From: Bacteroidota bacterium
Lineage (GTDB): Bacteria; Bacteroidota; Bacteroidia; Bacteroidales; GCA-2748055
Length of the DNA stretch: 45,826 nucleotides
NCBI GenBank assembly: GCA_024244665.1
Contig: JAAEOI010000153.1
Span: forward strand, 1 to 45,826
Reading direction: 5' to 3'
Shown here: in pieces, positions 32,242 to 42,674 of the stretch
How positions within the stretch are numbered: the first letter of the stretch is position 1
Layout of the letters: each line of letters begins with the position of its first letter
Made by a program: the position numbers and the translations under genes
The notes under the pieces: model-generated
The model's input: only the letters and a program-made list of their open reading frames with translations
What the model was told of the DNA's origin: nothing
Database searches by the model: none

Positions 32242-33657
32242 CTACTCCTGCAAGCAAGAATGATGCCTCAGGGGGGTGCTTCTACCGTCTGCCTTGTATT
32301 TCTCTAGAAGGGAATAGAGCTCCGAAGCTCTCTCTTTATGCATATCGTACACATTATTCTCTTCAGAGGGATCGTTTGCAAGATTGTACAGCCGCTCTTT
32401 TCCAATGAGCTTCCAGTCTCCCTGCCTGATAAAAAGATCTGTATTATCCGGTCTGCCAACAAACGCACCCCGAATGGGCATGTCAAGATCTTTGTTATAC
32501 AATGCATCCAGAATGCTGTAACTGTCCTCTGCCGCTTCATCAGGTAGTTTCTCACCGACCAGATCGGCAAATGTGGCTAATATGTCGGTTGTGGAAATGA
32601 TCTGTGAATTCAGGGATCCTTTTTCAATTACTCCGGGCCAACTGGCAATGAAGGGCATCCGGTGTCCACCTTCCCAGGCATCGAACTTCATGCCCCGGTA
32701 TATGGATGTGGCCCTGTGCCCATATTTCTCCACATCAACTGGCCACCACACCGGCCCATTGTCACTGGTGAAGAAGATCAATGTGTTTTCACGGAGCCCC
32801 TTTTCATAAACAGCATCCAGTAATCTCCCCAGCGCGTCGTCGTTCTCTGCAACCCAGTCACCCCAATCACCGATTTCAGAGGTCCCCCTGAACTCTTCCG
32901 ATGCCAGCCATGGAGTGTGAGGTGAGGCAAGGGCCAGGTAAAGAAAAAAAGGATCTGAGCCTTCACTGGAGTGTTCGATAAAGTCTATGGACTTTTGGAT
33001 AAACTGATTCAGTACTTCATCGTGTTTAAAATCCTTTCCTGCCTTCCCTTCTCTCCAGAAGGGACCCTGCCAGCCATTCTTGCCGTACCCGATCCCGGCT
33101 TCGACCTCTTCCAATGGCTCCTGAACTGCATGCCTGTTTTCGATGTAATAGTAGTCGGCCTGATCGAGAGAACGGCTTATTCCGAAATAGTAATCAAATC
33201 CACGGTCGGCAGGACCACCTGTCAGGTTCTGATAATCGCTATAGTCGAATCCCAGATGCCACTTGCCTACCATTCCCGTATGGTAACCGTTCTTTTGCAA
33301 TACGCTGGCCATGGTCGGGCGATCCTTTTCGATCAATGGCTCACTCTGCCAATTCAGGCTTGCAGCCCTGAAAGGATATCGACCGGTAAGCAGGCCATAC
33401 CGTGAAGCAATGCATGAGGAACCCGGCACATGGGCATCAGTGAACATCATTCCGGATTCAGCCAACTTATCGATATGAGGGGTTGAGATTTTTGACTCCG
33501 GATTGAAGGCTTTGATATCCCCGTATCCCAGGTCATCCACCAGGATAAAAATGATATTTGGAAGCTCCCGGGCTTCCTCTGCCTGTTTCTTCTCTCCTGA
33601 GCAAGACTGAAGGATCAGTCCGATTGCCAACAATGTAATTATGAATATGGATTTCAT
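32242..33657 (-). CDS. Sulfatase (S1 family), lipoprotein, CxASR-type active site
   Basis: A 471-residue type I sulfatase with a lipoprotein signal (LQSC). Metal-binding residues are in IIFILVDDLGYGD. The active-site segment reads GSSCIASRYGLLTGR: the Cys to be converted to formylglycine is in C-I-A-S-R, with Ala instead of Pro at the +2 position, a variant accepted in the C/S-x-P/A-x-R consensus. GKWHLGF, SPHTPW and FTSDNGP follow in the usual order. The ATG at 33657 is chosen over a GTG at 33690 because the signal peptide begins there. It is the last gene of the minus-strand glycan operon. The sulfated substrate is unknown. Confidence 0.92.
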   Translation of the reverse strand: MKSIFIITLLAIGLILQSCSGEKKQAEEARELPNIIFILVDDLGYGDIKAFNPESKISTPHIDKLAESGMMFTDAHVPGSSCIASRYGLLTGRYPFRAASLNWQSEPLIEKDRPTMASVLQKNGYHTGMVGKWHLGFDYSDYQNLTGGPADRGFDYYFGISRSLDQADYYYIENRHAVQEPLEEVEAGIGYGKNGWQGPFWREGKAGKDFKHDEVLNQFIQKSIDFIEHSSEGSDPFFLYLALASPHTPWLASEEFRGTSEIGDWGDWVAENDDALGRLLDAVYEKGLRENTLIFFTSDNGPVWWPVDVEKYGHRATSIYRGMKFDAWEGGHRMPFIASWPGVIEKGSLNSQIISTTDILATFADLVGEKLPDEAAEDSYSILDALYNKDLDMPIRGAFVGRPDNTDLFIRQGDWKLIGKERLYNLANDPSEENNVYDMHKERASELYSLLEKYKADGRSTPLRHHSCLQE

Positions 33658-33712
33658 TCTATAGGGGAATTTATTTTGATGTTTAAACACTAAAATTACA
33701 ATTTTGAAGCTG

Positions 33713-36310
33713 CTAATTAGATTGTACTACAATCTCCAGGTTTTCACCCTCATGGATCGTCCTGGTGTTTTTAAATGTCAGGGGCTTATATGATCCCAGT
33801 TGAAAGGCGTCCAAAACCACCTTCCCATGGAGTACTTTAAGATTTACACTGTAATCATCTCCATCTTTAACAACTGAACAAATCCCCCATGTATTTCCGT
33901 TTGACCAGAAATACTCCCCGGGTTTATCAGTAAATTTCAGAGATTTGCTCACCCCTGAATAGAGGAATCCGCTCTCTGCCAGAATTCCGGCCCATGAAGC
34001 CATGGCCCGGGCATAATGATGACCACACTCCGCTTCATCAAAGGGGTTTCTCTTTTGACCATCGTAGCGGTCCCTGATGTTTTTAATTGTTTCCAGGCCT
34101 TCCTGCTCCATGCCTTCGTACAACATGCCTATGGCTGCGGTATATTCAAAGCCAGTCATTACCTCGGACCAGTAGGGAAAGGGGATTTTTGGTCGTCCAC
34201 CACGGGGCCAGCTGGCCATTAGCAGGGCCTTTTCGTCGCCCATGGCATAGGAACGCATATTGTTAAAGTGCTCAAACATGCTCTCCCTTTTGTTGTACTT
34301 CTGAATACTCTCCAGGGCGGTTTTAACGTGCTCTTCTTTCAGGAGGTATCCCAGGCCAAGAACATGGGCCATATATTGTCCCACCAGCTGATCGACCAGG
34401 CAGCCTGTTGCCAGTTGAAAATCAGGATTCTCAATATTTTTAGTTCCCATCCCGGCCATCAGTCCCTGTGCAATCTCTTCTTTGCTTTCAGGTGTTTGAA
34501 TCTTATGGAAATAGTATTCCCCGTTAAAGAGATTTGAATCTGTCCACTCGGAGCCATTCTTAAACAGTTTCTTACACTTCGCTGCAAAGGATTTATCATT
34601 CATGTAGATGGCCATTTCTTCAGCAGCCCTCAAGGCTCCCAGGTACCATATTTGCATTTGCGGATTGGGACCAAAATATTCCACATCCATGGTGTTATGC
34701 TGAACACCTTCCATAACGCCATCCACATCCCCATCCCAACCATGTTCTATCCATGCAAAAGCCAGCGCAGCTTTCACTTTTGGCCAGTATTGTTCCAGAA
34801 ATTCATCATCGCCGGATAATTGCCAGTCCCGGTAGAATTTCATTATGGTTCCCATTTGCCCGTCGGCAGCAGCAACAGCGATGCCCGATGATGATTTTTC
34901 CAGGGGCAGATTGGTTCTGAAACCCATGTGTCCGTATTCATTCAGGGCGTATCCAAATTCCACATCACGCATCGTCTTTGCCAGATCATTAAAGAGGAAG
35001 GCCGTTGCCTGCTCATAGTTCCATACATGGGTACATGAGCCAAAGCAGGAACCAAAAAGATCCATCACACCCTCCCAACCGAACATTTTTCCATCTTCGG
35101 TACGAAAAACAGTTTGTGAGCGCAGGGTGCTGAGATTAAACAGCGCTGCCTCTTTGATCACATCAGGATAGCTGCTGGAGAGCAATGCGTTGACAAAAGT
35201 CAGCGTCTTCTCTGTTAATTCGGGCAGGCGATCTGCTTCTTTCTCTATGACATCCCAGGCATTGGTATACTGGGTGGTATAGTAGTTGCGAAGCTTTTCT
35301 TTTGACCAGGAATAACGATTCGGGAAATGCCAGGTCAGGTAAAATGTAAAGGTTGTGATCTCTCCGGCTTTTAGTGTTTTATGAACAGCCAGGGAAGCCA
35401 TGGGGTCATCATCTATCTGTTTCTTTTTTTCGGTCAACATCCCATCTGCACTGAAATCGTCCCAGAAGTCGAGTATCCCATTGCTCCATGAGTTTCGAGC
35501 GGTACTTGTTCTATAGGTAATTTCCCCTTCTTTATCTGCTGAAGTAGATAATGCGAAAGTACCCCAGGCGGCATCTTCCGGATCCACCTTTTCGGAGTAC
35601 ATGTAAATCCCCTGGATTTTTTCGGTGGACCTGTATTCATTTTTGTTCTCCGCTGCCCCGATGGGTATAAAATCTCCTTTCCAATTGGATCTGTGTTTCC
35701 TGCCATCTTTCCCGATAAAGTTCCTGATATTACCAGATATGGATACTTCCAGCTCCTCATCACTCAGGTTCTCCACTTCATATTTTAAGATGGCCACAGG
35801 AATCCCCGAGGCATCGGCGTCACCCGGAATTAAGGGGTTGTATCCTACAACTTTAACCTTTACCGGCATGGTCTTGTCAGACAGGTTTACAATACCAAAA
35901 GGGTAGGTGGTTTCAAATGAAGCATCTCTGAAGCGGGGCAGGCCATGATGATCAACCGACCTGCCTTCATAATGCTGGTAATCGGCAAAATGAATGGGAC
36001 CCATAAGTGCTTTCGTATTAGGGGTTTCATCTTTTTTCCTGGTATAAATGGCAAAAAATGGGGCATCATTGCCGGTGGTGACTGTGCTGTATCCTTTTGC
36101 GGGCACATTCATTACTTCCCAATCCCTTAATTCACCGGATCCCCCCAGGGATACCGTCCCCGTTCCGATCCCCCCCATGGGAAGTGCGATGCGCAACAAA
36201 TGTTCACTATCGTATTTTTTGAGCGCCGTGATCTTTTCACTCAACAGGGCTGTCTGTGCAAACAGGCTGCTGCTTAGAAGGAAAATGCATGATATAAGAA
36301 TGTTCTTCAT
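33713..36310 (-). CDS. GH116-like glycoside hydrolase (GBA2/DUF608 family)
   Basis: An 865-residue secreted enzyme (signal peptide ending SSLFAQ) of the non-lysosomal glucosylceramidase family. N-terminal motif IALPMGGIGTGTVSLGGSGELRDWEVMN marks the GH116 beta-sandwich; the C-terminal alpha/alpha barrel has WKYEQA-like VWNYEQA, MEGVQHNTMDVEYFGPN (region of the catalytic Glu in the family) and FDEAECGHHYARAMASWA. GH116 members cleave beta-glucosides or beta-xylosides. It sits between two sulfatases, so a sulfated heteroglycan side chain is a reasonable target (inference). Confidence 0.88.
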   Translation of the reverse strand: MKNILISCIFLLSSSLFAQTALLSEKITALKKYDSEHLLRIALPMGGIGTGTVSLGGSGELRDWEVMNVPAKGYSTVTTGNDAPFFAIYTRKKDETPNTKALMGPIHFADYQHYEGRSVDHHGLPRFRDASFETTYPFGIVNLSDKTMPVKVKVVGYNPLIPGDADASGIPVAILKYEVENLSDEELEVSISGNIRNFIGKDGRKHRSNWKGDFIPIGAAENKNEYRSTEKIQGIYMYSEKVDPEDAAWGTFALSTSADKEGEITYRTSTARNSWSNGILDFWDDFSADGMLTEKKKQIDDDPMASLAVHKTLKAGEITTFTFYLTWHFPNRYSWSKEKLRNYYTTQYTNAWDVIEKEADRLPELTEKTLTFVNALLSSSYPDVIKEAALFNLSTLRSQTVFRTEDGKMFGWEGVMDLFGSCFGSCTHVWNYEQATAFLFNDLAKTMRDVEFGYALNEYGHMGFRTNLPLEKSSSGIAVAAADGQMGTIMKFYRDWQLSGDDEFLEQYWPKVKAALAFAWIEHGWDGDVDGVMEGVQHNTMDVEYFGPNPQMQIWYLGALRAAEEMAIYMNDKSFAAKCKKLFKNGSEWTDSNLFNGEYYFHKIQTPESKEEIAQGLMAGMGTKNIENPDFQLATGCLVDQLVGQYMAHVLGLGYLLKEEHVKTALESIQKYNKRESMFEHFNNMRSYAMGDEKALLMASWPRGGRPKIPFPYWSEVMTGFEYTAAIGMLYEGMEQEGLETIKNIRDRYDGQKRNPFDEAECGHHYARAMASWAGILAESGFLYSGVSKSLKFTDKPGEYFWSNGNTWGICSVVKDGDDYSVNLKVLHGKVVLDAFQLGSYKPLTFKNTRTIHEGENLEIVVQSN

Positions 36311-36317
36311 AACGGAT

Positions 36318-37739
36318 TTATTTCACTTTATATATTTCATTTGTTCTTTTTTTCCATCCCCAGGTATCTCTGTGGATGAGGCCCAAAAATGCCGGGGGAA
36401 TCAGCTCTTCATTCCAGGCCTTCCTGATGGAATCCAGCTCCTCAAGTTTTCGGGGGTAAACTTCAGCAAGATCAATTGTCTCACCAATATCATCTTCCAG
36501 ATTATAAAGCTCCTTTATGTCTGCGTTATCATGGGTGACAATCTTATAATCCCCCGCTCGAACAGCGAATTTTTTATCATCATATTTTCTTAAATAAATC
36601 GCCTCATGTGGCAGCGAGTGATCCTCCCCGGTCAGGAAAGGAATAAGGTTGATACCGTCAAGAGGCTTTTCAGGATTCAAAGGCGTTCGATTCAGGGATG
36701 TAATGCTTGCGAATATATCCAGGGAAGAAACAGGATGCTCATATACACCGGGCGACAGCACACCGTCCCATTTCATGGCAAATGGTACATGAAAACCGCC
36801 TTCATACACTGATCCCTTACCTTCCCTGAGGAGACCGTTGTCGGAAGCATTTTTTGTCTCCGGGCCTCCATTGTCAGACAGAAAGACCACGATGGTGTTT
36901 TCCTCAAGACCGAAGGCTTCCAGGCTGTCAAGTAAGGCACCAACCCCGTCATCCACTGCGCTTACCATGGCGGCATAGATTCTTCTCTTCTCGTCTTTTA
37001 TATTTGAAAAACGGGAAAGGTATTTTTCCGTTGCCTCCAGGGGGCCATGGGGCGCATTGTATGACAGATAAAGGAAAAATGCTTCCTCCCTGTGCTTTTC
37101 TACGAAACGAAGGGCCTGAAGAGAAAACTCATCGGTCAGGTAGCCGGTGGTTTTTACTGCTTCATGATTATGCATAATGTAGGTCCTGTAACTCTCCCTT
37201 TCAGTATTGATGGAATAGCTATCCTCAATGGTCAGGTTTTCAGGAAAATAAGTATGCCCTCCACCCAGGTGACCGTAAAACTCATCAAAGCCCCGGTTCA
37301 GGGGATGATTGGAAATATGTGCACCAAGGTGCCATTTGCCAATAATTCCAGAGGTATAAGCGCTGGCCGCCAGGACCTCGGCCAGGGTTTTTTCGTCCAG
37401 GGGTAATCCCATCAGGGAGTCACCCGGTTGATACTGCGCATTCCGTTCGTATCCGAAACGTTGACCGTAACGCCCGGTGATAAATCCTGCCCGGCTGGGA
37501 CTGCACACAGAATAGGTAACATAGCCATTGGAAAACCTGATCCCTTCGTTTGCAATGCGATCAATATTGGGTGTCGGAATATCGGTACATCCGTTAAAAC
37601 CCACATCTGCATAACCCAGATCGTCGCACATGATGACAATCAGGTTAGGACTGCCTGTCACTGCTTTCCTCCTGCAGGAAAGGGCAAGGAGGGACAAAAG
37701 AATCAGATGTGCAGTAATAAGGGTTTTTTTCAGTGCCAT
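36318..37739 (-). CDS. Sulfatase (S1 family), lipoprotein
   Basis: A 473-residue type I sulfatase with a lipoprotein signal (LLALSC). Motifs in order: LIVIMCDDLGYADVG (metal site), YSVCSPSRAGFITGRYGQR with the formylglycine Cys in CSPSR, GKWHLGAH, YNAPHGPL and FLSDNGGP. ATG 37739 is preferred; a TTG at 37784 would overlap the beta-helix gene and adds a non-signal leader. Spacing to the GH116-like gene is 7 bases, consistent with an operon. The substrate is not predictable by eye. Confidence 0.94.
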   Translation of the reverse strand: MALKKTLITAHLILLSLLALSCRRKAVTGSPNLIVIMCDDLGYADVGFNGCTDIPTPNIDRIANEGIRFSNGYVTYSVCSPSRAGFITGRYGQRFGYERNAQYQPGDSLMGLPLDEKTLAEVLAASAYTSGIIGKWHLGAHISNHPLNRGFDEFYGHLGGGHTYFPENLTIEDSYSINTERESYRTYIMHNHEAVKTTGYLTDEFSLQALRFVEKHREEAFFLYLSYNAPHGPLEATEKYLSRFSNIKDEKRRIYAAMVSAVDDGVGALLDSLEAFGLEENTIVVFLSDNGGPETKNASDNGLLREGKGSVYEGGFHVPFAMKWDGVLSPGVYEHPVSSLDIFASITSLNRTPLNPEKPLDGINLIPFLTGEDHSLPHEAIYLRKYDDKKFAVRAGDYKIVTHDNADIKELYNLEDDIGETIDLAEVYPRKLEELDSIRKAWNEELIPPAFLGLIHRDTWGWKKRTNEIYKVK

Positions 37740-37749
37740 TTCTATTTCC

Positions 37750-39714
37750 TCAATTAGATGTTCCGGAATCTCTGTGCAGAACAAAAGGTGATGTCCGTGA
37801 ATACTCTCCCTGGGCTATTTTTAAAAAGTAAATTCCATTCCTGGTCCCGGAGGGCATCTGTATTTGCATATTCCGCTCTCCCGAATGCTCAAAAGTTGTA
37901 TGGATGAGCTTTCCTGTGACATCAAAGATGCTTACAGCAGAAGGCAAATCGGGATGCCCAAGGGTGATATGTAAGATATGAGAAACAGGGTTGGGATAGA
38001 TCATGGAGTTATCCAGCTCCATCCTGTTTGATGCCCTGCCGAGCTGTTGATTTGAATTAAACGCATTGCTGGCACCCATATTCGGCAGCACACTTTTTAA
38101 ATCAACACCATTACCAAAGGCATCCGTAGAGGCATATGACGTTATATCCTTAAAAATCCCTTTCCCTACCATGGGAAAATTTGGCTCGGGAAATGTAGTT
38201 CCGGCATTAATAACCGGACTGCCTGCCTGGATATTAAATCCATCCTTTCCGGCTGTCGGGTCAGGATTTACAAACAGGGGGTCCTGATCAGTGATCTTAC
38301 TATCATCGAGATTGGTAAAATGGTCGGAAATATTGCCATAGAAAAGGTTATTGGCCATAGCTAACTGGCTTCCTTCCTCTATATCGATTTCAACACCGTC
38401 TGCCCCAATTTCGGCTCCATCGGTGGCGTGAAAGATATTATTATAGATAAATGAGTTCCTGGCAAAGATTGAGATGTCTGGCCTGCAGTCTGGAGAATCC
38501 AGGTATATGGTGTTGTTATAGACAAAATTACTATCGGATGGAATGGGATCATTACCGGACCCGGCAAACCCGGAGAGCCAGACAGAGTACCCATGAAAAT
38601 CCCTGAATCCATCATTCACGCTCACATTAAAACGGTAGGTTGAATTTATATTGTCCCCCAGTATCTCACAAAATCCCCCTTCACTGTCTTCGCTGTAGTT
38701 GTATTGAAACAGCACATTCCTGTTGCCAAAATCAATGTGCATCCCATAAGAATCTCCGGGACCCCTCACGCTGTATGAGCGGTTGTACTGGGCAATTACA
38801 TGTCGACTGCTGAATACCCAGGCACCGCTGCCTCTTCCTGCCAGACGGGGCTCAGTATCATTGCTATACCCCGTATGGTCAAAATCATTGTTTTCAATTA
38901 AAGCATTGTAAACAGATGCCAGGATCACACCTGACCCGCCCGTTTGAAAAAATGTATTATTGCGAATCACAATGTTCATGTTCCGGTTCAGGGAGTCGAT
39001 GGTTTTTGATGCTTTCTGATGCGTGGTCCATACCCCTGATTTGCCTGTGTGTGTAAAATAGCAGTCCTCAACAAGCACATCTTTTATAGCAACCTCAATA
39101 TCCATTTCACTGCTGTCAGAAGCCAGGCGTATTCCTGCCACCTTCATCTTTTTAAAATCAACATCCTGATCCACACTATACACATCCGAAACCTTAAGAT
39201 TCTTAAAGGTCAGATTACCCGAGACTCCCCCCCATTTATTGGCGTAGACATAGATCCCGTAGCTGCTGTTTGATCCCCAGGTATATCGGCTGCCATCCTG
39301 GCGATTGTTTTTAATCCAGAGATCAGTTATGATAATGTGACTTGCATTGACCAGCCTGACCGCTTCAAAATAATCCCCTCCAGGAATATCTCCCGAACCG
39401 GAAATCACCGGCTTCTCCCCATCTCCATAGCTCCCGAATACGATGGGCTCCTCCCGGCTACCCGAACGTTTAAACAACAGATTCCCTTCAAAGGCATCTC
39501 CGGCTCTGAAAAAAAGTGTGTCTCCGGGCAGAATAAAGCCTCCGTTATCATCCGTATCTCCGGCAGCAGATACCATGGCCAGGGTCTTCCATGGTGTATC
39601 TATACTACCATCATTGACATCGTCACCCACCACACTGATGTAATAGCTTCTGGCAAGCACACTGCCTGGAAACAATAAAGCATAAATTACTATTTGTATA
39701 AAAAGTGCTCTCAT
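37750..39714 (-). CDS. Secreted right-handed beta-helix protein with T9SS sorting domain
   Basis: A 654-residue protein with a signal peptide (cut near VLARS). The start of the mature protein, YYISVVGDDVNDGSIDTPWKTLAMV, is typical of secreted parallel beta-helix enzymes. Repeating beta-helix rungs run from about residue 100 to 480 (ITDLWIKNN, IVIRNNTFFQTGGSGV, ALIENNDFDHTG, NVLFQYNYSEDSEGG). Residues about 570-654 are a type IX secretion C-terminal domain (YPNPVSHILHITL; GIYFLKI). It could be a polysaccharide lyase or hydrolase, but the family is not determined. Its ATG overlaps the GH2 stop by one base. Confidence 0.87.
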   Translation of the reverse strand: MRALFIQIVIYALLFPGSVLARSYYISVVGDDVNDGSIDTPWKTLAMVSAAGDTDDNGGFILPGDTLFFRAGDAFEGNLLFKRSGSREEPIVFGSYGDGEKPVISGSGDIPGGDYFEAVRLVNASHIIITDLWIKNNRQDGSRYTWGSNSSYGIYVYANKWGGVSGNLTFKNLKVSDVYSVDQDVDFKKMKVAGIRLASDSSEMDIEVAIKDVLVEDCYFTHTGKSGVWTTHQKASKTIDSLNRNMNIVIRNNTFFQTGGSGVILASVYNALIENNDFDHTGYSNDTEPRLAGRGSGAWVFSSRHVIAQYNRSYSVRGPGDSYGMHIDFGNRNVLFQYNYSEDSEGGFCEILGDNINSTYRFNVSVNDGFRDFHGYSVWLSGFAGSGNDPIPSDSNFVYNNTIYLDSPDCRPDISIFARNSFIYNNIFHATDGAEIGADGVEIDIEEGSQLAMANNLFYGNISDHFTNLDDSKITDQDPLFVNPDPTAGKDGFNIQAGSPVINAGTTFPEPNFPMVGKGIFKDITSYASTDAFGNGVDLKSVLPNMGASNAFNSNQQLGRASNRMELDNSMIYPNPVSHILHITLGHPDLPSAVSIFDVTGKLIHTTFEHSGERNMQIQMPSGTRNGIYFLKIAQGEYSRTSPFVLHRDSGTSN

Positions 39715-42674
39715 TATTTAAGTTTAATCATATTGTAGAGCAATTTGTCTGCGACCGGGTCGTTCCCCAGGTTCTCCGTGATCTTCATTGTAGAGTATAG
39801 CATCTTCCCTTTTCCCTTTTGTACCAGCAATAGATCTGCAGCCCAGAGCACATCGCCAATCCCATTGTAGTGACGCTGATTGATATCCATGTTTTTATTC
39901 TGATCGTAGGTAATCACCCCTGCTAGATATATCCCTTTGGCAGGACGGCAAATGGATGTCGTGGCACATACGTTTTCATAGACACCGCTCATCAGGGTGT
40001 TCACAGGTAAGCCTTTAAAAACAGCATGATCCGTCACAATATGATTTCTTGAGATGTAATTGCCACTCGTGGTGTACATACTCGCAGAAAAAGGTAGTCT
40101 GCCTACATCCATATCCTGAAGCACCCTGGGTACGCTTCTCTGCCAGTCGTCATTGACATCTTCAGGTCTTGGATCCGGATTAGGAGCACCCCAGGTAAGG
40201 TTTGTACCCTGAACAGATAAGAAAATGGCATAGCCCCCACCTTCCACAAATGCCTTCACATCCTCCACCTGCTTATGAAAATTCTGATCGTCTTTTTTGC
40301 CCTCGCCCACTATGACTGGTACCGACAGGGCGATCTCTACTGAAAAAGCAACGCAGTTTATTCTCCTGCTTTCTAAATGTTCCCTTATGCCCCTGGCGTC
40401 ATCCAGTACCGCCACCTGCTCCGAAGGTATTTCTAACTGCCTTTCGGTAAATACATCAAAGGATTGTTCATTGGAAGTCAGCAGTTTGCCTGATGCATCT
40501 TTCACATTCACCTTCACCACATAGGCACCTTGCATCTGTTGCGTATTCAAGGCTTCATTGTATAGTTGAGATACACCATTTTTCAGCTGGCCTGAAAAGG
40601 TTTTTGAGAATACTTCTTTTCCTTTTGCCGTTTCAATTGCCAGCGTCATCTCTACCCTGCTATCCGCATTATCATTGATTCCGGTGACTTGAATCTTACC
40701 GCCTTGCCCGGCATACAGGTTCCGGGGAAGCACACGAATGGAGACAATCTGAGGCTGGTTGGCTTCCCTGGTTTTCTCGTAGGCATGTGTTTTGGGATTT
40801 CTCCACAAATCAAGGATCGACGCTCCCAGAATCCAGTCACCATCTGTCAGTGCGTGGATACAATAACCACTGATGTCGGGATTCGCACGGGTAGCCTCTA
40901 TCATTCGTTTATTGGCGATGCCATGTATCTTTTGTTCTTCTAGACAATACTTTTGCAGATCGGGAAACACCTGGTCAAAATCTGTGACCTTAAAAGCCCC
41001 GCGCAACTGCTCTTCCAGCCTGTGGTGTGATACTGCAGCCGGTACAAGAGGATTGGCTTCCCTGAATGCTTTGTTGTTGGCCACTATGTCGGGCCAGCTG
41101 GCATATCCCAACTCCGACAGATAGGACATTAAACCGGGCTGAACATTGCGCCCGGGCATTCTCAGCCCCTTAAGCCCCATCGCTTCCTGCTCTTCCTGGG
41201 TTTTTCCGATGATCAGGCAACGATCATAATGCACCTGGTTTACCTGGCCACCTGGATAGGTGTGAATATCATTGATCCGCAAAGGATTATCCTGATAAGG
41301 AAGGTACATATTTGCTCCTTTTGTACCGCCCGACTCATCCAGGATCAGGCGGGTGGGATCCAATTCCTGAGCCAGCACAGACATGGAATGCATCATCTGT
41401 TGCAATACCGGGCGGTTGGCTTCATTAAACAATTCCCACTGCACCACACAGGTCCTGTTTCGGTCGCGTAAAATCGATTCGCGCAGCTCCAATTCCACCC
41501 ATTTGGCCAGGTAGGGTGTGGAGACCGGACGGTGCATGCATTCCACCACAAGACTACCCACTGTCATCATACCAATACTGTCGCACAGGTCCAGCCACAT
41601 CTTTGGCGGAGGCTTTCGCCAGGGGCGGATCATATTAAAACCAGCCTCTTGGGCAAGCAAAATCTCTTTGATGGCCATTTCTTTGCTATCGGGATAGGCA
41701 ATACCTGTGGGGTATAAACCTTCAAAGAAGGTGGCCTTCAGGTAAACAGGCTTTTCATTCAAATAAAACTTATTGTCCCGGATGGTAAACTCCCGCATTC
41801 CGAATTTGTGATTCCAGGAATCTGATAGCTCTCCATCATGGTTCACCTCCACACTAGCCTGGTAAAGGGTTGGCTGTTCCATACTCCAGTATTGTGCATC
41901 GGGGATTTCAACAATCATTTGCTCCTGTTTGGTGCCAGGTGAAAGCGCCATCTCGACCCTCTTCTTTGCCACTGTATCGCCGCCCGGAGAAGTAACAGTC
42001 AAACTGACATCAGCCTTTGTTGATTGGATGGAATTGCTTTTAATATCCAGTGTAAAACCCGCTGTCTTTTTTCTTATATCTGTTTCGATAAAGACATCAT
42101 CTATGCCGACCAGACCGATAGCACTGATACTTACAGGCTGCCAGATTCCACCGGCTATTCCGCCTCGCCATTGCGGTGTTTCCTGTCGCCCCATATGGTC
42201 CACCACTTTATCCGTCAGTATAATGGGTCCGACCACACGCATGGTCAGCACATTCTCCTCCCCGAATTTCACCGACCTGTCAATTCTAAAACTAAAGGGT
42301 GTAAATCCACCTTCGTGATAATCAATCACATGGTTGTTTAGCCACAGCTCTGCCTTATAATTGACTGCGTCAAAATTTACATATACCAACTTCCCTTCCC
42401 AGCTGGCGGGGATCGTGAATTTCTTGCGGTAATAGGCCACACCTTCATAATCCTGCTCTATCTCTTCCCAGCAGGAAGGAATAGTAATGACACGTTTACC
42501 TGAATGACGCTCAAAGCCCTGTTCCGTATGCAACCTTTGAGAACGCCCTTCATTTTGATGATCGAAAATAATTTCCCATGGCCCGTTTAGGCTGATCTCT
42601 TGGGTCTGTCCATGTGCACTAACCGTCAGCACAAAACAGAGAAACAGTACCATAAATGTGGGCTTCGTTCTCAT
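39714..42674 (-). CDS. GH2-family glycoside hydrolase
   Basis: A 986-residue secreted enzyme (signal peptide ending SAHGQ). The N-terminal jelly-roll domain has LNGPWEI, VAYYRKKFTIP, AELWLNNH and EGGFTPFSF; the immunoglobulin-like domain follows, then the TIM barrel with KATFFEGLYP, WELFNEAN (acid/base Glu of the family) and LILDESGG. After about residue 690 there are additional beta domains and a region resembling a glutamine-amidotransferase-like fold (VEGGGYAIFLSVQG), seen in long GH2 proteins. Activity could be beta-galactosidase, beta-glucuronidase or similar. It overlaps the upstream sulfatase by four bases and the beta-helix gene by one. Confidence 0.9.
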   Translation of the reverse strand: MRTKPTFMVLFLCFVLTVSAHGQTQEISLNGPWEIIFDHQNEGRSQRLHTEQGFERHSGKRVITIPSCWEEIEQDYEGVAYYRKKFTIPASWEGKLVYVNFDAVNYKAELWLNNHVIDYHEGGFTPFSFRIDRSVKFGEENVLTMRVVGPIILTDKVVDHMGRQETPQWRGGIAGGIWQPVSISAIGLVGIDDVFIETDIRKKTAGFTLDIKSNSIQSTKADVSLTVTSPGGDTVAKKRVEMALSPGTKQEQMIVEIPDAQYWSMEQPTLYQASVEVNHDGELSDSWNHKFGMREFTIRDNKFYLNEKPVYLKATFFEGLYPTGIAYPDSKEMAIKEILLAQEAGFNMIRPWRKPPPKMWLDLCDSIGMMTVGSLVVECMHRPVSTPYLAKWVELELRESILRDRNRTCVVQWELFNEANRPVLQQMMHSMSVLAQELDPTRLILDESGGTKGANMYLPYQDNPLRINDIHTYPGGQVNQVHYDRCLIIGKTQEEQEAMGLKGLRMPGRNVQPGLMSYLSELGYASWPDIVANNKAFREANPLVPAAVSHHRLEEQLRGAFKVTDFDQVFPDLQKYCLEEQKIHGIANKRMIEATRANPDISGYCIHALTDGDWILGASILDLWRNPKTHAYEKTREANQPQIVSIRVLPRNLYAGQGGKIQVTGINDNADSRVEMTLAIETAKGKEVFSKTFSGQLKNGVSQLYNEALNTQQMQGAYVVKVNVKDASGKLLTSNEQSFDVFTERQLEIPSEQVAVLDDARGIREHLESRRINCVAFSVEIALSVPVIVGEGKKDDQNFHKQVEDVKAFVEGGGYAIFLSVQGTNLTWGAPNPDPRPEDVNDDWQRSVPRVLQDMDVGRLPFSASMYTTSGNYISRNHIVTDHAVFKGLPVNTLMSGVYENVCATTSICRPAKGIYLAGVITYDQNKNMDINQRHYNGIGDVLWAADLLLVQKGKGKMLYSTMKITENLGNDPVADKLLYNMIKLK

